Positions 24,235 through 36,063 of a stretch of DNA of 64,000 bases are shown here, piece after piece. The stretch is taken from the NCBI GenBank assembly GCA_034769895.1, contig CM068371.1, positions 402,271,469 through 402,335,468 on the forward strand, written 5' to 3'. Origin of the DNA: Magicicada septendecula (Eukaryota; Arthropoda; Insecta; Hemiptera; Cicadidae). Each line of letters opens with the position of its first letter. Position 1 is the stretch's first letter. The translations under genes were made by a program, and so were the position numbers. The notes beneath the pieces were generated by a model. It was not told where the DNA came from. It was given only the letters and a program-made list of their open reading frames with translations, and did not search any database.

Positions 24235-26940
24235 GCACCTCGCACACATGTTGCAAAGAATGTGTAAAATTTATACGGTAAGGCTGTTGTTCTGTCAGAT
24301 AGATTGGATGCCGCGTTTATCTGCCAAGTTGATCGAAGCGAAGAATGCGGTAAATTTATTGTTGAGTCTGTTCCTTACCGCGATATCAGCTGGTTTTTAA
24401 CAGTGCCTGTTAGACACGTGATTTTACTGGCTTTTATACTCGAGTTCGTGGAAACGTAAAATTACATTGTCGTTTGTGTATAAAATGAAGACGACAAGAA
24501 GGTGGGTCCTGAAATGTATTGCTCGATCGCGGAATGAATGTGTCGCGCGTTTACACCGATCCAGATCATTCGCACTTCTTGTTTGAGAGAAATTTTACTC
24601 TAAGCGCGACTACCCGATTTGTCATACAGCGGGTGGCAAGCCTGCTATTCATCCTTCAGCCATAATTCTGACCTTTCTTTAGGCGCACGGTGCAGTTCCC
24701 CGCTTTAGGTCTCCCCCCCCCCCCCGTCTTCCCATGTTCACTCTCGTCCCGTACTGTGAATGTCATTGTCAATTCTGCCGGTCTTTCTCCCACTTATTCC
24801 GTTTCTCTCTACTTGCTCCGCAACACCATAAAAATTACAAAAGAACAAATCTATGAAAAACTGAATTAGCGAGTAATGTCGGTGTTGGTTGCAATGGGTG
24901 GGCACACGGTCGAGCATTTAATCCTTCACGGTGATCAAATCAGTGTGATCGCTGTACGTCGTCGATTACACATACACAAATTATACTGTTAAACGTAATT
25001 TAAAAACCGGTATCTTTTATTGTAACGTTTTATATAGAAAATATTGATTACATCAGAAATCGGTCGTTGCGGTACACGAATTCTAAAATATAAATGTATT
25101 ATCTAAGTCACTCGGAAGTTTATTACTTTCATTATATATTTCATTGTATATTGTAGAGTTAGTTTAGAAGCAGCTACACATGTTTCGGTGTAGATCGGAC
25201 GTTGTTTTATTAACTAACTAAATGGCTAACGTTCCTTGTTTATATTTTTTAATAAAAAACTTATGTCAATAATCGTCATTCGTAACTTGTAACGATGTAA
25301 AAATAAATTGTCACACAAATACGCACTTTCATTATTCAATGTATACAGTCGTATATTCATTGCATAAAATTGACTTTAGTCTTAGTGTCCGGCTGGCGGT
25401 GCATAGAATTTTAATTTTTGTACTGATTTGTAAATATGGAAACCCTACACGTAAACAAAAAGGGCCGACACATTCGAACAACTGCAAATATACAAAGACG
25501 TAAACATATGGAAACAACCAGTATAGTTTATATCACATATACTATTATTTGAACATATTACATAATACATACAACAACGATCTGTCAACCATTTCAAACA
25601 ACGCGCCATATTTAAACCGCAACTGATAACTCTCATAGCGGGCGTCTCTGACGAAGCTCACAACGAGCGAAACCTGACTTAGGTAATAACTAATAAGATA
25701 TTTTTTTTTAGCTAAAATGCTAGTGTTCCGCGTCGAAATGTGTTACAAATCGTTAGCTATAATCGGACAACAAAACGCAAGAATTCAATTTTAATTGTTG
25801 ACTGACACCAGATAATTATTTTTTCCCCATTTTTTGGTGATGTCCCATTTTGCTATCTGGCACTAGTGCATCTGTCATAGTATCCGGTTTTCATGACGAG
25901 ATTTATTGAGGCCCTTGTAGTCTACCTTCCTTGCACACAGCCGTCCCCCGATATTGGACATACCGTGTTAGAAACAATGGTGAAGGAATAATTATATTTT
26001 AATAGCCCAGGTTCGCTTTAAGATAGGAGGGGAATCGCTTTTTGCGGAGTGCCCAACCTGTGGAGGCCAATACTTTGTTGTGCCAGTGTGTTGTGTTGTG
26101 GACTTCGTTGTCCACGGCACCTAGAAAGCTGCTTTTTGCATGGACGTTAAGGACCTTTCTCCACGAGTCATCTGTGCGTGATGTCGTTGGGTGTTACCTT
26201 TTCCTGATGTCTTATGCTCTTTTCCTGCCATACAAGAGAAAACATCGGGCCTGGCCAAGTCACGTATTATTCCTAAGCGTCCCTGGCAGGACTATCTTTT
26301 CTCGTTGATTCGCACGCACGTTCCGGAGCAGGAACAGGTTGTTCAGCGCAGCGGAGGAGAATGGAGAATATGAGTATTGTGAATGTCCTCAGGAATATCC
26401 TTAATATATTGTCAAATTCCTCTTTTATTAAGCATAAGATTACCAAACAGAAATCTTTTATCTTTCGAAAATATACAACTGAAGATGAGGTCTTATCTTA
26501 AAACTAGTACAGTATATGTCATGATAATAAAAGTAAAACCTGGCAGTATTTTAGTAATTTAAAATTTTTTAAATAAATTTAAAAAAATATTACAATCAAG
26601 CTTGTTCGTCTATGTTTCATTCTTTTAGTGATTTAAAATATAAGTTAAACTTAATCTTAAATTAGCAATACGCAGAGGAGGAGAACCTTTACGTCAAAGA
26701 CAATGAGTCGTTTCGCACCCGCTTAAGCGCCTAACTTAAATCTACAGTTCAGGCATTAGGCATGAAGTGTGTTGCGATTGTACAAATTAACTGCATATCT
26801 AGCGTTTCCTTGGCTTGCCTGTGTTGCCTATACCGTTGGATGTTACTGTCAAAATTTCTTCAGAATCAACCTGAGGAAAATATTTTTTGTAATTTATTCT
26901 GTTATTGATTAGACCTATAAATTACGTTTTCCTTCGACGT
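24230..26940. other. mixed-composition DNA, no gene assigned
   Basis: CpG is more frequent than elsewhere, notably 24250-24960 and 26040-26380. A TATAAAATG at 24479 is followed by a 34-codon frame (MKTTRRWVLKCIARSRNE...) that cannot be supported further. The segment 26040-26380 is GC-rich and ends CCTCAG, but no frame is convincing. A C-run lies at 24713-24725. Confidence 0.4.
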
Positions 26941-27055
26941 CTCTTTTTCCTTCTCTTTCTCCTCCCTCTCCTCCTCCTCCTCATCATCATCTTCTTCTTC
27001 TTCTTCTTCTTCTTCTTCTTCTTCTTCTTCTTCTTCTTCTTCTCCTTCTTCTTTT
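26941..27055 (+). repeat. pyrimidine-rich (CTT)n/(CTC)n low-complexity tract
   Basis: CTC and CAT triplets pass into about 20 TTC units. The acidic minus-strand frame across it is an artefact of the repeat. Confidence 0.92.
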
Positions 27056-27425
27056 GATTTCAAGTGCCTTTTTGTCTGGTCACCTCTTCCGGACAACTGA
27101 AACAGTGTTGTAACTTAGTTTCATATTCGTGATCCTTTGAAATAAGTTCGGAACAAATTCAAGGACGGTAAAAAACGTTTAACCTAAAATGCCAGTAGTA
27201 AAGTTTATATTCATTCGTTAACGCTGCAGAAATTGGGTTAACGCTCGTTAAAGCAAAGAGAGCAACGCCGCCCGAATGGTTTAACTTTTTTAATTTGAAT
27301 GGGCCGTGAATTACACGCGGTACGAGGAAGGAGTGAAATTAACAAAAGGGTAATTTGTACGTAATTGTGAAGGGCCAAGTGCTGCTCGTTTGTTTAAACG
27401 TATAACTTTGCTACAAGTGGCGTCG

Positions 27426-27462
27426 TATAAAACTCTCGCGGGCTGCTGTGTATGCCTCACAG
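27426..27462 (+). promoter_or_regulatory. core promoter: TATA box and initiator
   Basis: TATAAAA (27426-27432) is followed about 31 bases later by a TCACAG initiator-like site at 27457, the usual insect spacing. The flanks are CpG-rich and GC-richer than average. The first downstream ATG, about 217 bases on (27675), starts the exon described next. Confidence 0.5.
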
Positions 27463-27674
27463 AAACCTGAACTCACGTCTGCAAGTCGTTTTATAATATT
27501 TTTTAATTAGCAGCTACGAATTAATACAGAAGTATTGCAGCGCATGCGCGTATTTAATCCATCGTGTTGGTGTTATCTGTGCGTTTCTTGACGCGTATCA
27601 CATACAGCGTTATTACGTGGAAACTGAGCAGTAGTGTAAACACTGGGAAAAAGACGCAGCAGCGACTTCTCGGA

Positions 27675-27771
27675 ATGGAGGACAATGATTTCTCCGTGCT
27701 TTACGAAACAATAATAATTGCATTTTTCGTTGTTTTAGTTGTTTATTTTTGCTTTTCGGATCTAATTCAAG
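27675..27771 (+). CDS. first coding exon of a small membrane or membrane-anchored protein
   Basis: The ATG sits in a favourable context (CGGAATGG) and is the first ATG after the promoter. The 32 codons give MEDNDFSVLYE, then a hydrophobic run (TIIIAFFVVLVVYFCF), then SDLIQ. The exon ends at CAAG|GTAAAT with one base of the next codon. The acidic N-terminus followed by one membrane helix suggests a signal anchor, for example of an ER enzyme or a small membrane protein. The rest of the gene would lie to the right beyond a long intron; I could not identify its next exon. The protein family is unknown. Confidence 0.55.
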
Positions 27772-27779
27772 GTAAATAA

Positions 27780-30700
27780 AAATGTTATTTTTTGTCTCGT
27801 CTGTATTTCGTTATGGTTATTTAATGTTTTATACGTTTGCGATAAGAGACAGGGGCGACCGTGTTTATATATATATATAATGTTTACGCGGAGATACGTT
27901 GTTGATCGAGTTCAGTTTTCTAGCTCGCTGCCCATGTCATAGGTTGTCAAAATCGTTGTTTTGTCGAAGTTTAGTATTTACATTGTAGCCCTACCGTTGG
28001 ATTCTATATTTTCCTCCCTGTGTCCATTTAAGTTTGTTCCTCCAAGTTATGTTTTAATTGAATATTCTTTATGTTTTCAAAACTGTATTATTTTCGTTTT
28101 CTGTATTGCCGAAACCGTAACTTAAGATAAAATTATTGTGTCGAATAAATAAAAATATGTTTAACCTGAGAAAATTAGTACATCGTGTTGTTTGTAGATG
28201 AATAATGATTTCCGTATGTAATTCAGTGTGGCGTGTTTTAAAGGTATGTATATTATACGAACGATGGGTTGGATAATAAAGGTATGCGTATATACCGAAT
28301 GTTTTGGTAGAGAATCGTCAGAGTTAAAAACCCGTCTTTGGTGGAGTATATGTGAGCGCATAATAAACGAAAATATTTCGCGGATAAAGTCATTATTTTC
28401 AGGAAACGATGGTCAAACCGCTGATCGGAATGGATTACCATTAGTCCTAAATATGGCTCAATGCCGTGATGTATGGAGGACACAATAGACTCAACGACTC
28501 TGAAACACCACTATATCCTCCGTTAGACTTAAAGGGTAAGGAGAGGGAGATGCTGATTGTAGTCGTGTATGAAAATGTGATCAGTTGTGAACAAGCCATT
28601 ATATGGTAAAGAAATTAAACTTGATTCCTCAGACCAATATGTTGCTTGTTTCTTCATTTTTTTAATTTTCTCTTCATCCACGAATTTATATTGAGACTTA
28701 CTTCAAGATTTAATGTGACTCATACAGGTGCTTTCGAAAATAAAGTAATAGAATGTGTTAGCTTAAGAGAGGTGACAGTTATCCCTTACAGTTAACACTT
28801 CGAAGGCACGTAAAGCACCTACCCTCTTTACTCAACTCGTCGTTTTTTGATTCATGTGATTTTATGTTCGTTGTTACTTGCTGCGGTGTTTTGCCGCCTT
28901 TCTTGAGAAAGTTTTAAGGAGGCAATGCTTAGTCAAAACATAAAGTAAACGTAATTTTTGTTCCATCAGTGTTTCGTAACGTGTATCACAATATCTGTCA
29001 TACACTGCTTTAAGGAGGCTGATATAGGCGCAGTCCTTTTTGTGCTAAAATTCCAGTAATATCCGGTGAGTCTATTTTTAAGGCTAACCACAAAAAATTT
29101 TCACAGTTCATTTATTATATATTTTAAAAGCTTTATCCAAAAATTAGTGTTTTACATAATTTGTTTTTAAAACATAAACAATTAAAAATACATCAAAAAA
29201 TGAACGTATTTCTTTACTTTTTACATGATTTCTCTTTTACTAGTTGACATAATTTAATAAATGACATGTCTTCTTCTAAAACATCTGCGGCTAAGGTGTG
29301 AACTATGAAAATTTGTCTGCTGAATAAAATATTGGATTTTCATAATTTTTTATTACACTTTTTATAAAAATAATAATCTTTTTGGAAGTAAAAGTCTATA
29401 ACTTTGAAAGTATTTCACTCACTTACTTTACTGTAATTCACACCATAGAAAAATGTATAATATACAATGCCTTGAAAATTTGGTAGCTGTAGTCTAAATA
29501 GTTTGTGAGATATTTTGTAAAATGTTAAAAAAAAATACATGTTTCGGAAATTCAAAGTTAAATTTCATATCCCAATTTTAAAGAAAAATAACAGTGTTGA
29601 TAGCTTTAAAACTCCCCAGAAGCATACATTACTCCTTTATCAGCTGTAGTCTGTTTTTTTTTTTTTAAGTCTAAGCCTACTTCTAGCTCTTCTTTCTTCT
29701 AGACTTGCCTAACTAAACCGCTTTTCTGCGTCGCGCAAGCTCATTTTTTCAATAAGTTTTTTAGCAAATAACTCAGAAAAATCCATGAAATCAAATCCAT
29801 TAAAAAAATGAGAAATGCATTTTTTGAGATTATCAGCTATATCAGCCCCCTTAACAACATGACCCGCTCCACCTATTCTGCAACACCAAAACTTCAACGA
29901 ATCAGTATTTCTTTCTCAGTCAAGATTTTCCTTCCTGTCAAAGTTTAAACGGACAGTAGTTAATTAATTTGTTCCCACCTGAATGCTATAGTACACGATT
30001 TATAATTGTAAGTGCCGTCAGCCTGTGATGTGTGAAATGGGCAAGTTTTATCGATGTGACAAAGCATATAGATTATAGTATAATTAATTGATCGATAAGT
30101 GGGCTTAAAGAGTTTTAAAGTTTTAAACACGCCATCAGCTGATATTTTTAGCACGTTTTCTATTAGGAAATTTCTGTTAAACAATATATGGTGTTCATGA
30201 TTTTTGTACTAGTGTTTTATTAATATATTAACAATTTTATTTTTAAAATTAATTTTGTACACCTCATTTTATTGAATGAAGTGAAGCTGACTGGTCAAGC
30301 CGTTTTTTAAGCTGTAGGCCTATATAAGAAAGTGTATGGAAAGTGTATGTAGAGTTCTTATCTCGTGGGACATTACTATGTGTTTTTTAAATTGGTGAAC
30401 GTTTTGATTAACAATTTTTGTACCTTTCTAAACGTTGTAAGAGGCGTTATCTCCTCTTCCCGTTCTTCAGGATTTAACGTTCGCAGTCCTGAAACTGCAC
30501 GTATAATGGTTACAATGCTGAAGCTAGTAGTGCGGTTTGCTGTATAAATAAGCCGGACCTGTAGCGACTAACGATCGGTATAAGTTATGACAGCCGAACT
30601 TTGGAGAAGGCTGAAGATGAGTGTTCCACTTAATTAACGTTTATGGAGTGCCGATGTGTTTTTGAGATCGTAGTGTTTATCTTATTATATCTGTTGTTTT

Positions 30701-31509
30701 GCACGTTATTTTCCGAAATACTGTAAAGACGTAACACTTGTGTAGTTCGATTACGTATAATCACTCAGTTACAGAATATTTTAAAGAAAGTACCTCCAAA
30801 ATATTTTGGGCGGAACTAGCTATTAATCTATGTTAGCTGCGGTATTTTCAGACAAAATATCACCGTTCGCAAATGTAAATAAATTCTTGTTACGCCGGTT
30901 ACACAGGTAGGGAACTTGCGTAGTAATCTTGTGACGTTGTCAGCGGACGGGTAACGTAGTTTGGAACATCCTGGCAGCTTCTGCTCCTTCTATAGCTTCC
31001 TGGATCAGAAGGATAACGGACGGAAGTCTTTCAGACTGGCGGCCGTGCTTACCGCGCGAGACTCGAGGTGTGCAGTGTCCCGAGAGTTTCAATTTGTACT
31101 CCGTCGGTAGTCTTTGATGTAATAATTTCTTATTATTTGCGCTGTCTGTGTGTTACCAATCAGATTGCACCGTTAGTAAGGTGAGATTACTGATTTGAGT
31201 CCCATCACCGCTGTGTTGCCACAGATAGTATTCAACCGCAGCTACATTATTGAGAGATAAAAAACTAATTATCACTGATAACAGTTGCAATGATGCCGAC
31301 TGTTATCATTCTGACTGAGGGAGGTATACCGCAACTAAGAGCTACTTGTTGGGAAATGGGAAATCATTGCGCCACACAATTTCCCGTTGCCTGATACATC
31401 ACTGGGAGCAGCAACATGGCGTCGCCGTGGCCAATCAAGGGGTAGTTGTGAATTCTGCAAATTCAAGAGATAAGACGTGGTATTAAGAACGTGTATTAGT
31501 GAAAGTGTA
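27780..31509. other. likely intron or intergenic DNA
   Basis: 28216-28490 contains a long plus-strand frame without signature. 29040-29650 is AT-rich with runs such as TTGTGAGATATTTTGTAAAATG that look repeat-derived. 30860-31190 is CpG-rich and could be a second promoter or 5' exon (a possible donor GTAAG|GTGAGA is at about 31178), but no frame supports it. Confidence 0.4.
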
Positions 31510-31517
31510 TTAAGAAC

Positions 31518-31740
31518 ATGGTGAGAATGAGAAGTGATCGAGGCCCAAAAATGGCTTTGGAAAGGGAGTCGGAGGGAGTAAGGAGGAGAGGACGTCCTAG
31601 GAGGAGATGGTATGAAGATGTGGAAGGGGATTTCATGGAGATACGAGTGGCAGGTTGGAGGAGTAAGGCTCTGAACAGAGAAGAGCGGAGGAGAATAATT
31701 GAGCACGCCAGGGTTCTACAGGGACCGTAGCGCCCCTACG
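31518..31740 (+). pseudogene. LINE ORF2 C-terminus (RTE-like)
   Basis: A plus-strand frame reads RRRGRPRRRWYEDVEGDFM, then VAGWRSKALNREERRRI and EHARVLQGP before a stop. This is the characteristic basic GRP.RRW...D, then GWR.KA.NREEWR end of RTE-type LINE polyproteins. It is followed by AGCGCCCCTACGGGAAAGAAG, a typical short 3' tail. Only this end is present, as expected of a 5'-truncated insertion. Confidence 0.7.
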
Positions 31741-31888
31741 GGAAAGAAGAAAGATTAGTGAAAGTCTCGTACTTTTGGTGACACTTATTGTTTCTTGTAT
31801 ACTCCGTATTGGACAATTTTATAATTAGATCTCTTATAACACTGGTGTTATTTATTTGTATAATCATATATTATAACACTCGTATTAT

Positions 31889-32127
31889 TGAAGTGTGCAG
31901 TGATGCTTGGAAGAATGAGCAGATCCCAAAGGTCTTGGTGATAAGTGTAATTATTGCACAGTTACTTGAAAAAGGAAACGTTAAAAACTGTAATAACTGT
32001 CGAGGCCTTTCATTACTGAGCCTGGTAATGAAAGCTTTTGAATGCATAACAGAACAAAAACTGAGAAAGGTAATTGGAAGAACGCTAGAAGAAGAAATAC
32101 TAAATAATTGGATACAGGAAGGGTAAG
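31889..32127 (+). pseudogene. LINE reverse transcriptase fragment
   Basis: The frame reads DAWKNEQIPKVLVISVI, then KGNVKNCNNCRGLSLLS, then KAFECITEQKLRKVIG. This matches the start of the RT domain of RTE-like LINEs (W....IP..W....I.P..KKG....C.NYRGISLL). It stops at WIQEG, just before the QSGFR block. Motifs A to D are not present downstream; the C-terminal tail at 32290 is, so the RT core appears deleted. Confidence 0.65.
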
Positions 32128-32289
32128 TGCGTGTTAAATCACTTTTTACAGTGGATGAGGAGAGATAGACTGTTGGTGTGAGGTGTACGGTGTACAACGA
32201 ATTTGGCCTCGACCGACCAGTGTTACTCGAGGATATTATCTTAAGTAAGTGACGTATTTAGAATGCTGAAGGGAAGATTATATACTACT

Positions 32290-32450
32290 AGACGTTGAGG
32301 CAGTCCAAGGATGAAGTGGCGTAACAGAAGATCTTGCTAGCTTGGGAATTAGAGGGTGGAGAGGAAGGGTGGAGCACAGGGAATCAAGGAGGAGTATTGT
32401 TGAGGGGGCTAAAGCCCACCAAAGGCTGTAACGCCAGATAAGAAGAAGAC
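32290..32450 (+). pseudogene. LINE ORF2 C-terminal tail (RTE-like)
   Basis: Reading across one frame gives LASLGIRGWRGRVEHRESRR, then SIVEGAKAHQRL, the GWR...REEWR.I...AKAH.GL signature of RTE ends. It is followed by GCCAGATAAGAAGAAGA, an A/G-rich tail. It probably belongs to the same insertion as 31889-32127. Confidence 0.6.
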
Positions 32451-33889
32451 GTGACGTATTTCTATAGGCTGAGTGTACCTGGTGCTGACAAACGATTCTT
32501 GAGCTGTGGCGCTGTCGGGAACGGATTCCGGGATTTTTGGACTTGTAGCCAAGCACCTGTTCTCCCCGAACCAAGTTTAAGTGCTAATAAACGTACGTGT
32601 AATAAGTGTCACAGTCAATCGATGCACAGCGGGACAGATTGTCAAGTGATGTGCAGTCACAGAGTAACGGAACCTCCCTTGTCTCGTGCAACGGAACCTT
32701 CATGCAGTGCACGTGTCTCTCAACACTGTGCGCCACACGATAGGTCGTGTTTCGTTTTGCGTCTTGTATTCTGTTCACAATCGATCGATCCTTTACGGTA
32801 TACAAAGAATAAATAATCTGTTACGTTGCCGTCATCCCCTTGCAAGACGGATGCTTGCGTTAAAAAATAAACTTAATGGAATTTTCTTCCTCCTTTTGAA
32901 CAAATATTTCTTCCGTTCATAAAGAGCTGCTTGAAAATATTGATTTATAAAAATAAACTTAAAAAAAATATCGACAAACCTAACCTCTAAAGAATTAAGA
33001 GGTTTAGGGTAATGTTTGTAATTGCGAAAATAATTTAAATTGTTTGGTATAATAAAAATTATGTTTGGTACTTGTGCTTTTTATTTGCTAACGATCGGAC
33101 GTCTCCCTTCAGGAACTTTTCATGTGGACGGTAGCTCTACCCTACCCGTTTGTGGGTATTTAATTCTGCAAGGTAAATAGCAACGCAGTATAGTAGGCCT
33201 ATAGTATAGACAACAGAAATTAAACTTCGTAAGATTTAATAAGGATCAATTTAACTGCGTTTCCCTTCTTAAATAGACAAAAAGCAAAGGTAATATTTTC
33301 AAACATTTTGGTGTTAGACAGAAAAAAGACATCAATTTTAGTTCCTAGAAAGACATGTTAGTTGACTTACATCACATTGTATTTTGAACAGAAAGTCATA
33401 AAAGGTTGAAAATGCCTATTCAGAACGATACTATATTTTAGTCAATTTTCGTACTAATTACCGTAGAACAATGGCAAAATTTTGCTTAAAATTTATAAAC
33501 AAAGTTTTACAGTTTCCTCAATTATTGTCATGCGGAAGCACAAATCCGTAATGATGTTAGTATTATCATAATGCGTCTGAAGTATGTTGTTTTTGAAAGT
33601 TTTTATTTTAGAAAGAGGGCCTAATTTCGATTAGTTAAGGAAGCTACACTGAAGAGAAAAGGAGACAGTGATAAGAAAAAAGGAGATAAAGGAATCTTGA
33701 TTCTGCAAAGCCTTAAAGTGGATGATGAGAAATAATATTGACCAAGTAGAGGAAAGAATGACAAAAAATATCGAGAGACTTCTAGGATGCTCTGAAAGAC
33801 GGATTGTAAGAACAATATTTAGAGGAGTACAAGAAAACTGAATGTGGCGCAGGTGATATAATTATGAATTATACCATATTTACAAAGAG
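32451..33889. other. mixed DNA, no gene assigned
   Basis: 32451-32815 is CpG-richer with two overlapping open frames and an AATAAATAA at its end; it could be a repeat or processed-transcript relic. A weak exon-like block lies at 33115-33173 (CTTCAG ... CAAG|GTAAAT). The rest is AT-rich. Confidence 0.35.
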
Positions 33890-34170
33890 CCGGCCATTGT
33901 TAGGATAATCAAATTATACAGGCTAAGGTGGGTTGGACACGTAGAGAGAATGGAGGAAGGACAGCCTACGAAACATATTTTCTACCAGATTCAAATGGGT
34001 AGTAGAAAAAGGGGAAACCCCGAAGTAGATTCAACGACCAGATAGAGGAGGACTTCGGAAATCTGAATATAAGAAACTGGAAAGCCAGAGCACGCAATAG
34101 GGAAGAATGGAGCAGGTCAAGACCCACCTAAGGTTGTAGAGCCAAGACTGATGATGAGAGGATATGAGAG
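33890..34170 (+). pseudogene. LINE ORF2 C-terminus (RTE-like), frameshifted
   Basis: The frame starts LRWVGHVERMEEGQPTKHIF, a classic LINE motif just before the C-terminal basic block. After GSRKRG the frame shifts and continues with IEEDFGNLNIRNWKARARNR and EEWSRSRPT. It ends near GTAGAGCCAAGACTGATGATGA, a typical 3' tail. Decayed and 5'-truncated. Confidence 0.7.
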
Positions 34171-34842
34171 GACAGATTTAGTAGAATTGGAGGGAAGAAA
34201 ATCAAGAATTTTTAATCAGATGGAGAGTTGTATGGGAGTAAAGTATGCTAATACGTTAGATTAACCATGTTGTTACTTTGCGAACTATCGCCGATGGAAT
34301 GCCTCCGAATTCCTGGTTGTGAATCCTTATTGCTTCGTGTCGTTAGATTTCTTCGCTGCTCATTACTCATTTTCATAGTGGATTATCTTTTCTCGAACTT
34401 GTTTTGTAAACGTTCTCAGAATGTCTTCATCATTCTGATATATTGTTACCTTTACTCTTAAGTTAATTTGCTACGTTCACCGAATACCAAATACTTTACC
34501 GAGTACCAAATTCAGTTTTTCACATCGTTTGCATATCGACACGTGTACGAGTGTTAGCACGCGTGTAGCCATCTAGTTTACTTAATAATATTTTGTTGTA
34601 TTTAGGTGTATTTTTAACATTGAAAATGTTTATAAGGACGTGTCGCACATTTGCGGCCGATCGCTGGCGCGTGATCGAAAATGGGAACCGGTGAGTTTCC
34701 ATAGAAACTACTTCTTTGTTGTCAATAACGTAGTACACATATATAAAACTTCGCTTATGAATGCGACTACATTTAACTTATAATCTGTACATTGGTAAAT
34801 GAAGAATGAATTCATTGATTGGTGAATGAACATAAATATATA
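34171..34842. other. AT-rich DNA without recognised features
   Basis: Short open frames only; none has splice sites or motifs. Confidence 0.4.
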
Positions 34843-35135
34843 TATTTTTTAGATTTATTGAAGCATTTTCAATGCCATTCTCTATGCATTGCATTTGTGC
34901 AATGCCTGTAAATTTTTCCATTCAATTTACTTTAATGCGACTGGGACGCGGGACGTATAATTGACGTCCGCTATTAGTGCGCCGCGGAGTCCATTATGAA
35001 ATTACTTAGGTTTCTGTTACACCCGATATATGCACTAGGGCTGTGCAAGCGTCTATATATTTTTTTTTTATATTTATTGAAGCATTTTCAATGCCCTTCT
35101 CTGTGCATTGCATTTGTGCAATAACAGTAAACTTT
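34843..35135 (+). repeat. pair of direct repeats about 210 bp apart
   Basis: 34850-34915 and 35062-35130 share TTTATTGAAGCATTTTCAAT, then GCC.TTCTCT.TGCATTGCAT and TTGTGCAAT. They could be the two ends of an unrecognised insertion or a simple segmental duplication. Confidence 0.7.
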
Positions 35136-35299
35136 TGTTACATTTTTCGAATTATATTAATCAAGAATATGCCGGAAAATAACTGTTTAAACTCGTGAGT
35201 AAGCAAAAAGATTTTGAAGTTTTCAAGACTAGAGTTGTCGATGTTTTAGGCACGAAATAGAAAGTAATCCAGGCTAAGAAAGATAACCTGCCACCCTCT

Positions 35300-35830
35300 T
35301 TTACGTTATATCGTAAGAACTTTCGAAAATTTGAGGAAGAAACGTTCAGAAATTTGGATAGAGGTTGATGATCATTGTTTAATAACTCTTTTTTTCTGAT
35401 GATAAAGTAATTTTCGCAGTTGTTAAGAAGATATTGACTATATGCAACGGCAGTTTTTTACAGCTCCAGCATCCAAACATTTTGAAATTTTCAAAAATGA
35501 ACACTATATTCAGATTGTGGTTAAAATTCCTTTTAATTTGGTATGCCACGTCGGCGTTTGCGATTTTTTCACAATTTTGACCCCGTCAGATTTTTGCCCC
35601 CACCCACCCCCTATTTTTTGGGGGCCAATCTGAAAAACAGTAAGTTTCTGTAGGGTAAAAGTATAGACACGCATGCCGAGATTTACGAAACCGGTTGATG
35701 CGTTCAAAAGTTGTCGTGAGACATACCCCAATTAGGTAGACAGACGGACAGACAAATGCCAGACGTTCGAGTTGAACTTGCTTCGCTCATCCAGTAACAA
35801 TAACAATAACAATAATAATAATCCTTAATT
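35300..35830 (+). repeat. dispersed repeat, plus copy (GAACTTGCTTCRCTC family)
   Basis: A stretch with TTTTGAAATTTTCAAAA, a CCCCCACCCACCCCC block, ACGAAACCGGTTGATGCG and AGTTGTCGTGAGACATA leads into GACAGACGGACAGACAAATG. It ends GAACTTGCTTCGCTCATCC plus an ATAACA/ATA microsatellite. Ends of this kind mark the 3' side of a retroelement family. Related stretches are at 19870 (minus), 55060 and 56130. Confidence 0.55.
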
Positions 35831-35906
35831 TAGTAATTTATTGACCGTTGATCAATAAATTTTAATGGTGAAAAGTTTAGCGAGGATCGGTCAATAAGTA
35901 TGACGC

Positions 35907-36063
35907 AAATTTTTATGTTATTTGTGTCGACGTTTCGACAGTCATCATCAGGACAACGCCAAACACACAACTGTTATGTGTCTGGCGGCATAACAACTCA
36001 ACAATTATCCTGATGATGACAATAAATACTGTCGAAACGTCGACACAAATAATATAAAAATTT
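35907..36063. repeat. inverted repeat (foldback)
   Basis: Arms 35907-35954 and 36009-36063 are reverse complements (core GTGTCGACGTTTCGACAG and CTGTCGAAACGTCGACAC). There is one 8-bp insertion in the right arm and a loop that can itself pair. It resembles a small foldback element. Neither flank shows a clear target duplication. Confidence 0.8.

Noticed and set aside
26902-27096. Glu-rich minus-strand frame
   Set aside because: It is only the translation of a CTT/CTC simple repeat.
31335-31706. 123-codon minus-strand frame
   Set aside because: It is the reverse strand of a LINE C-terminal coding segment.
33115-33173. Exon-like block between CTTCAG and GTAAAT
   Set aside because: It is short and AT-rich, with no distinctive peptide; such pairs arise by chance.
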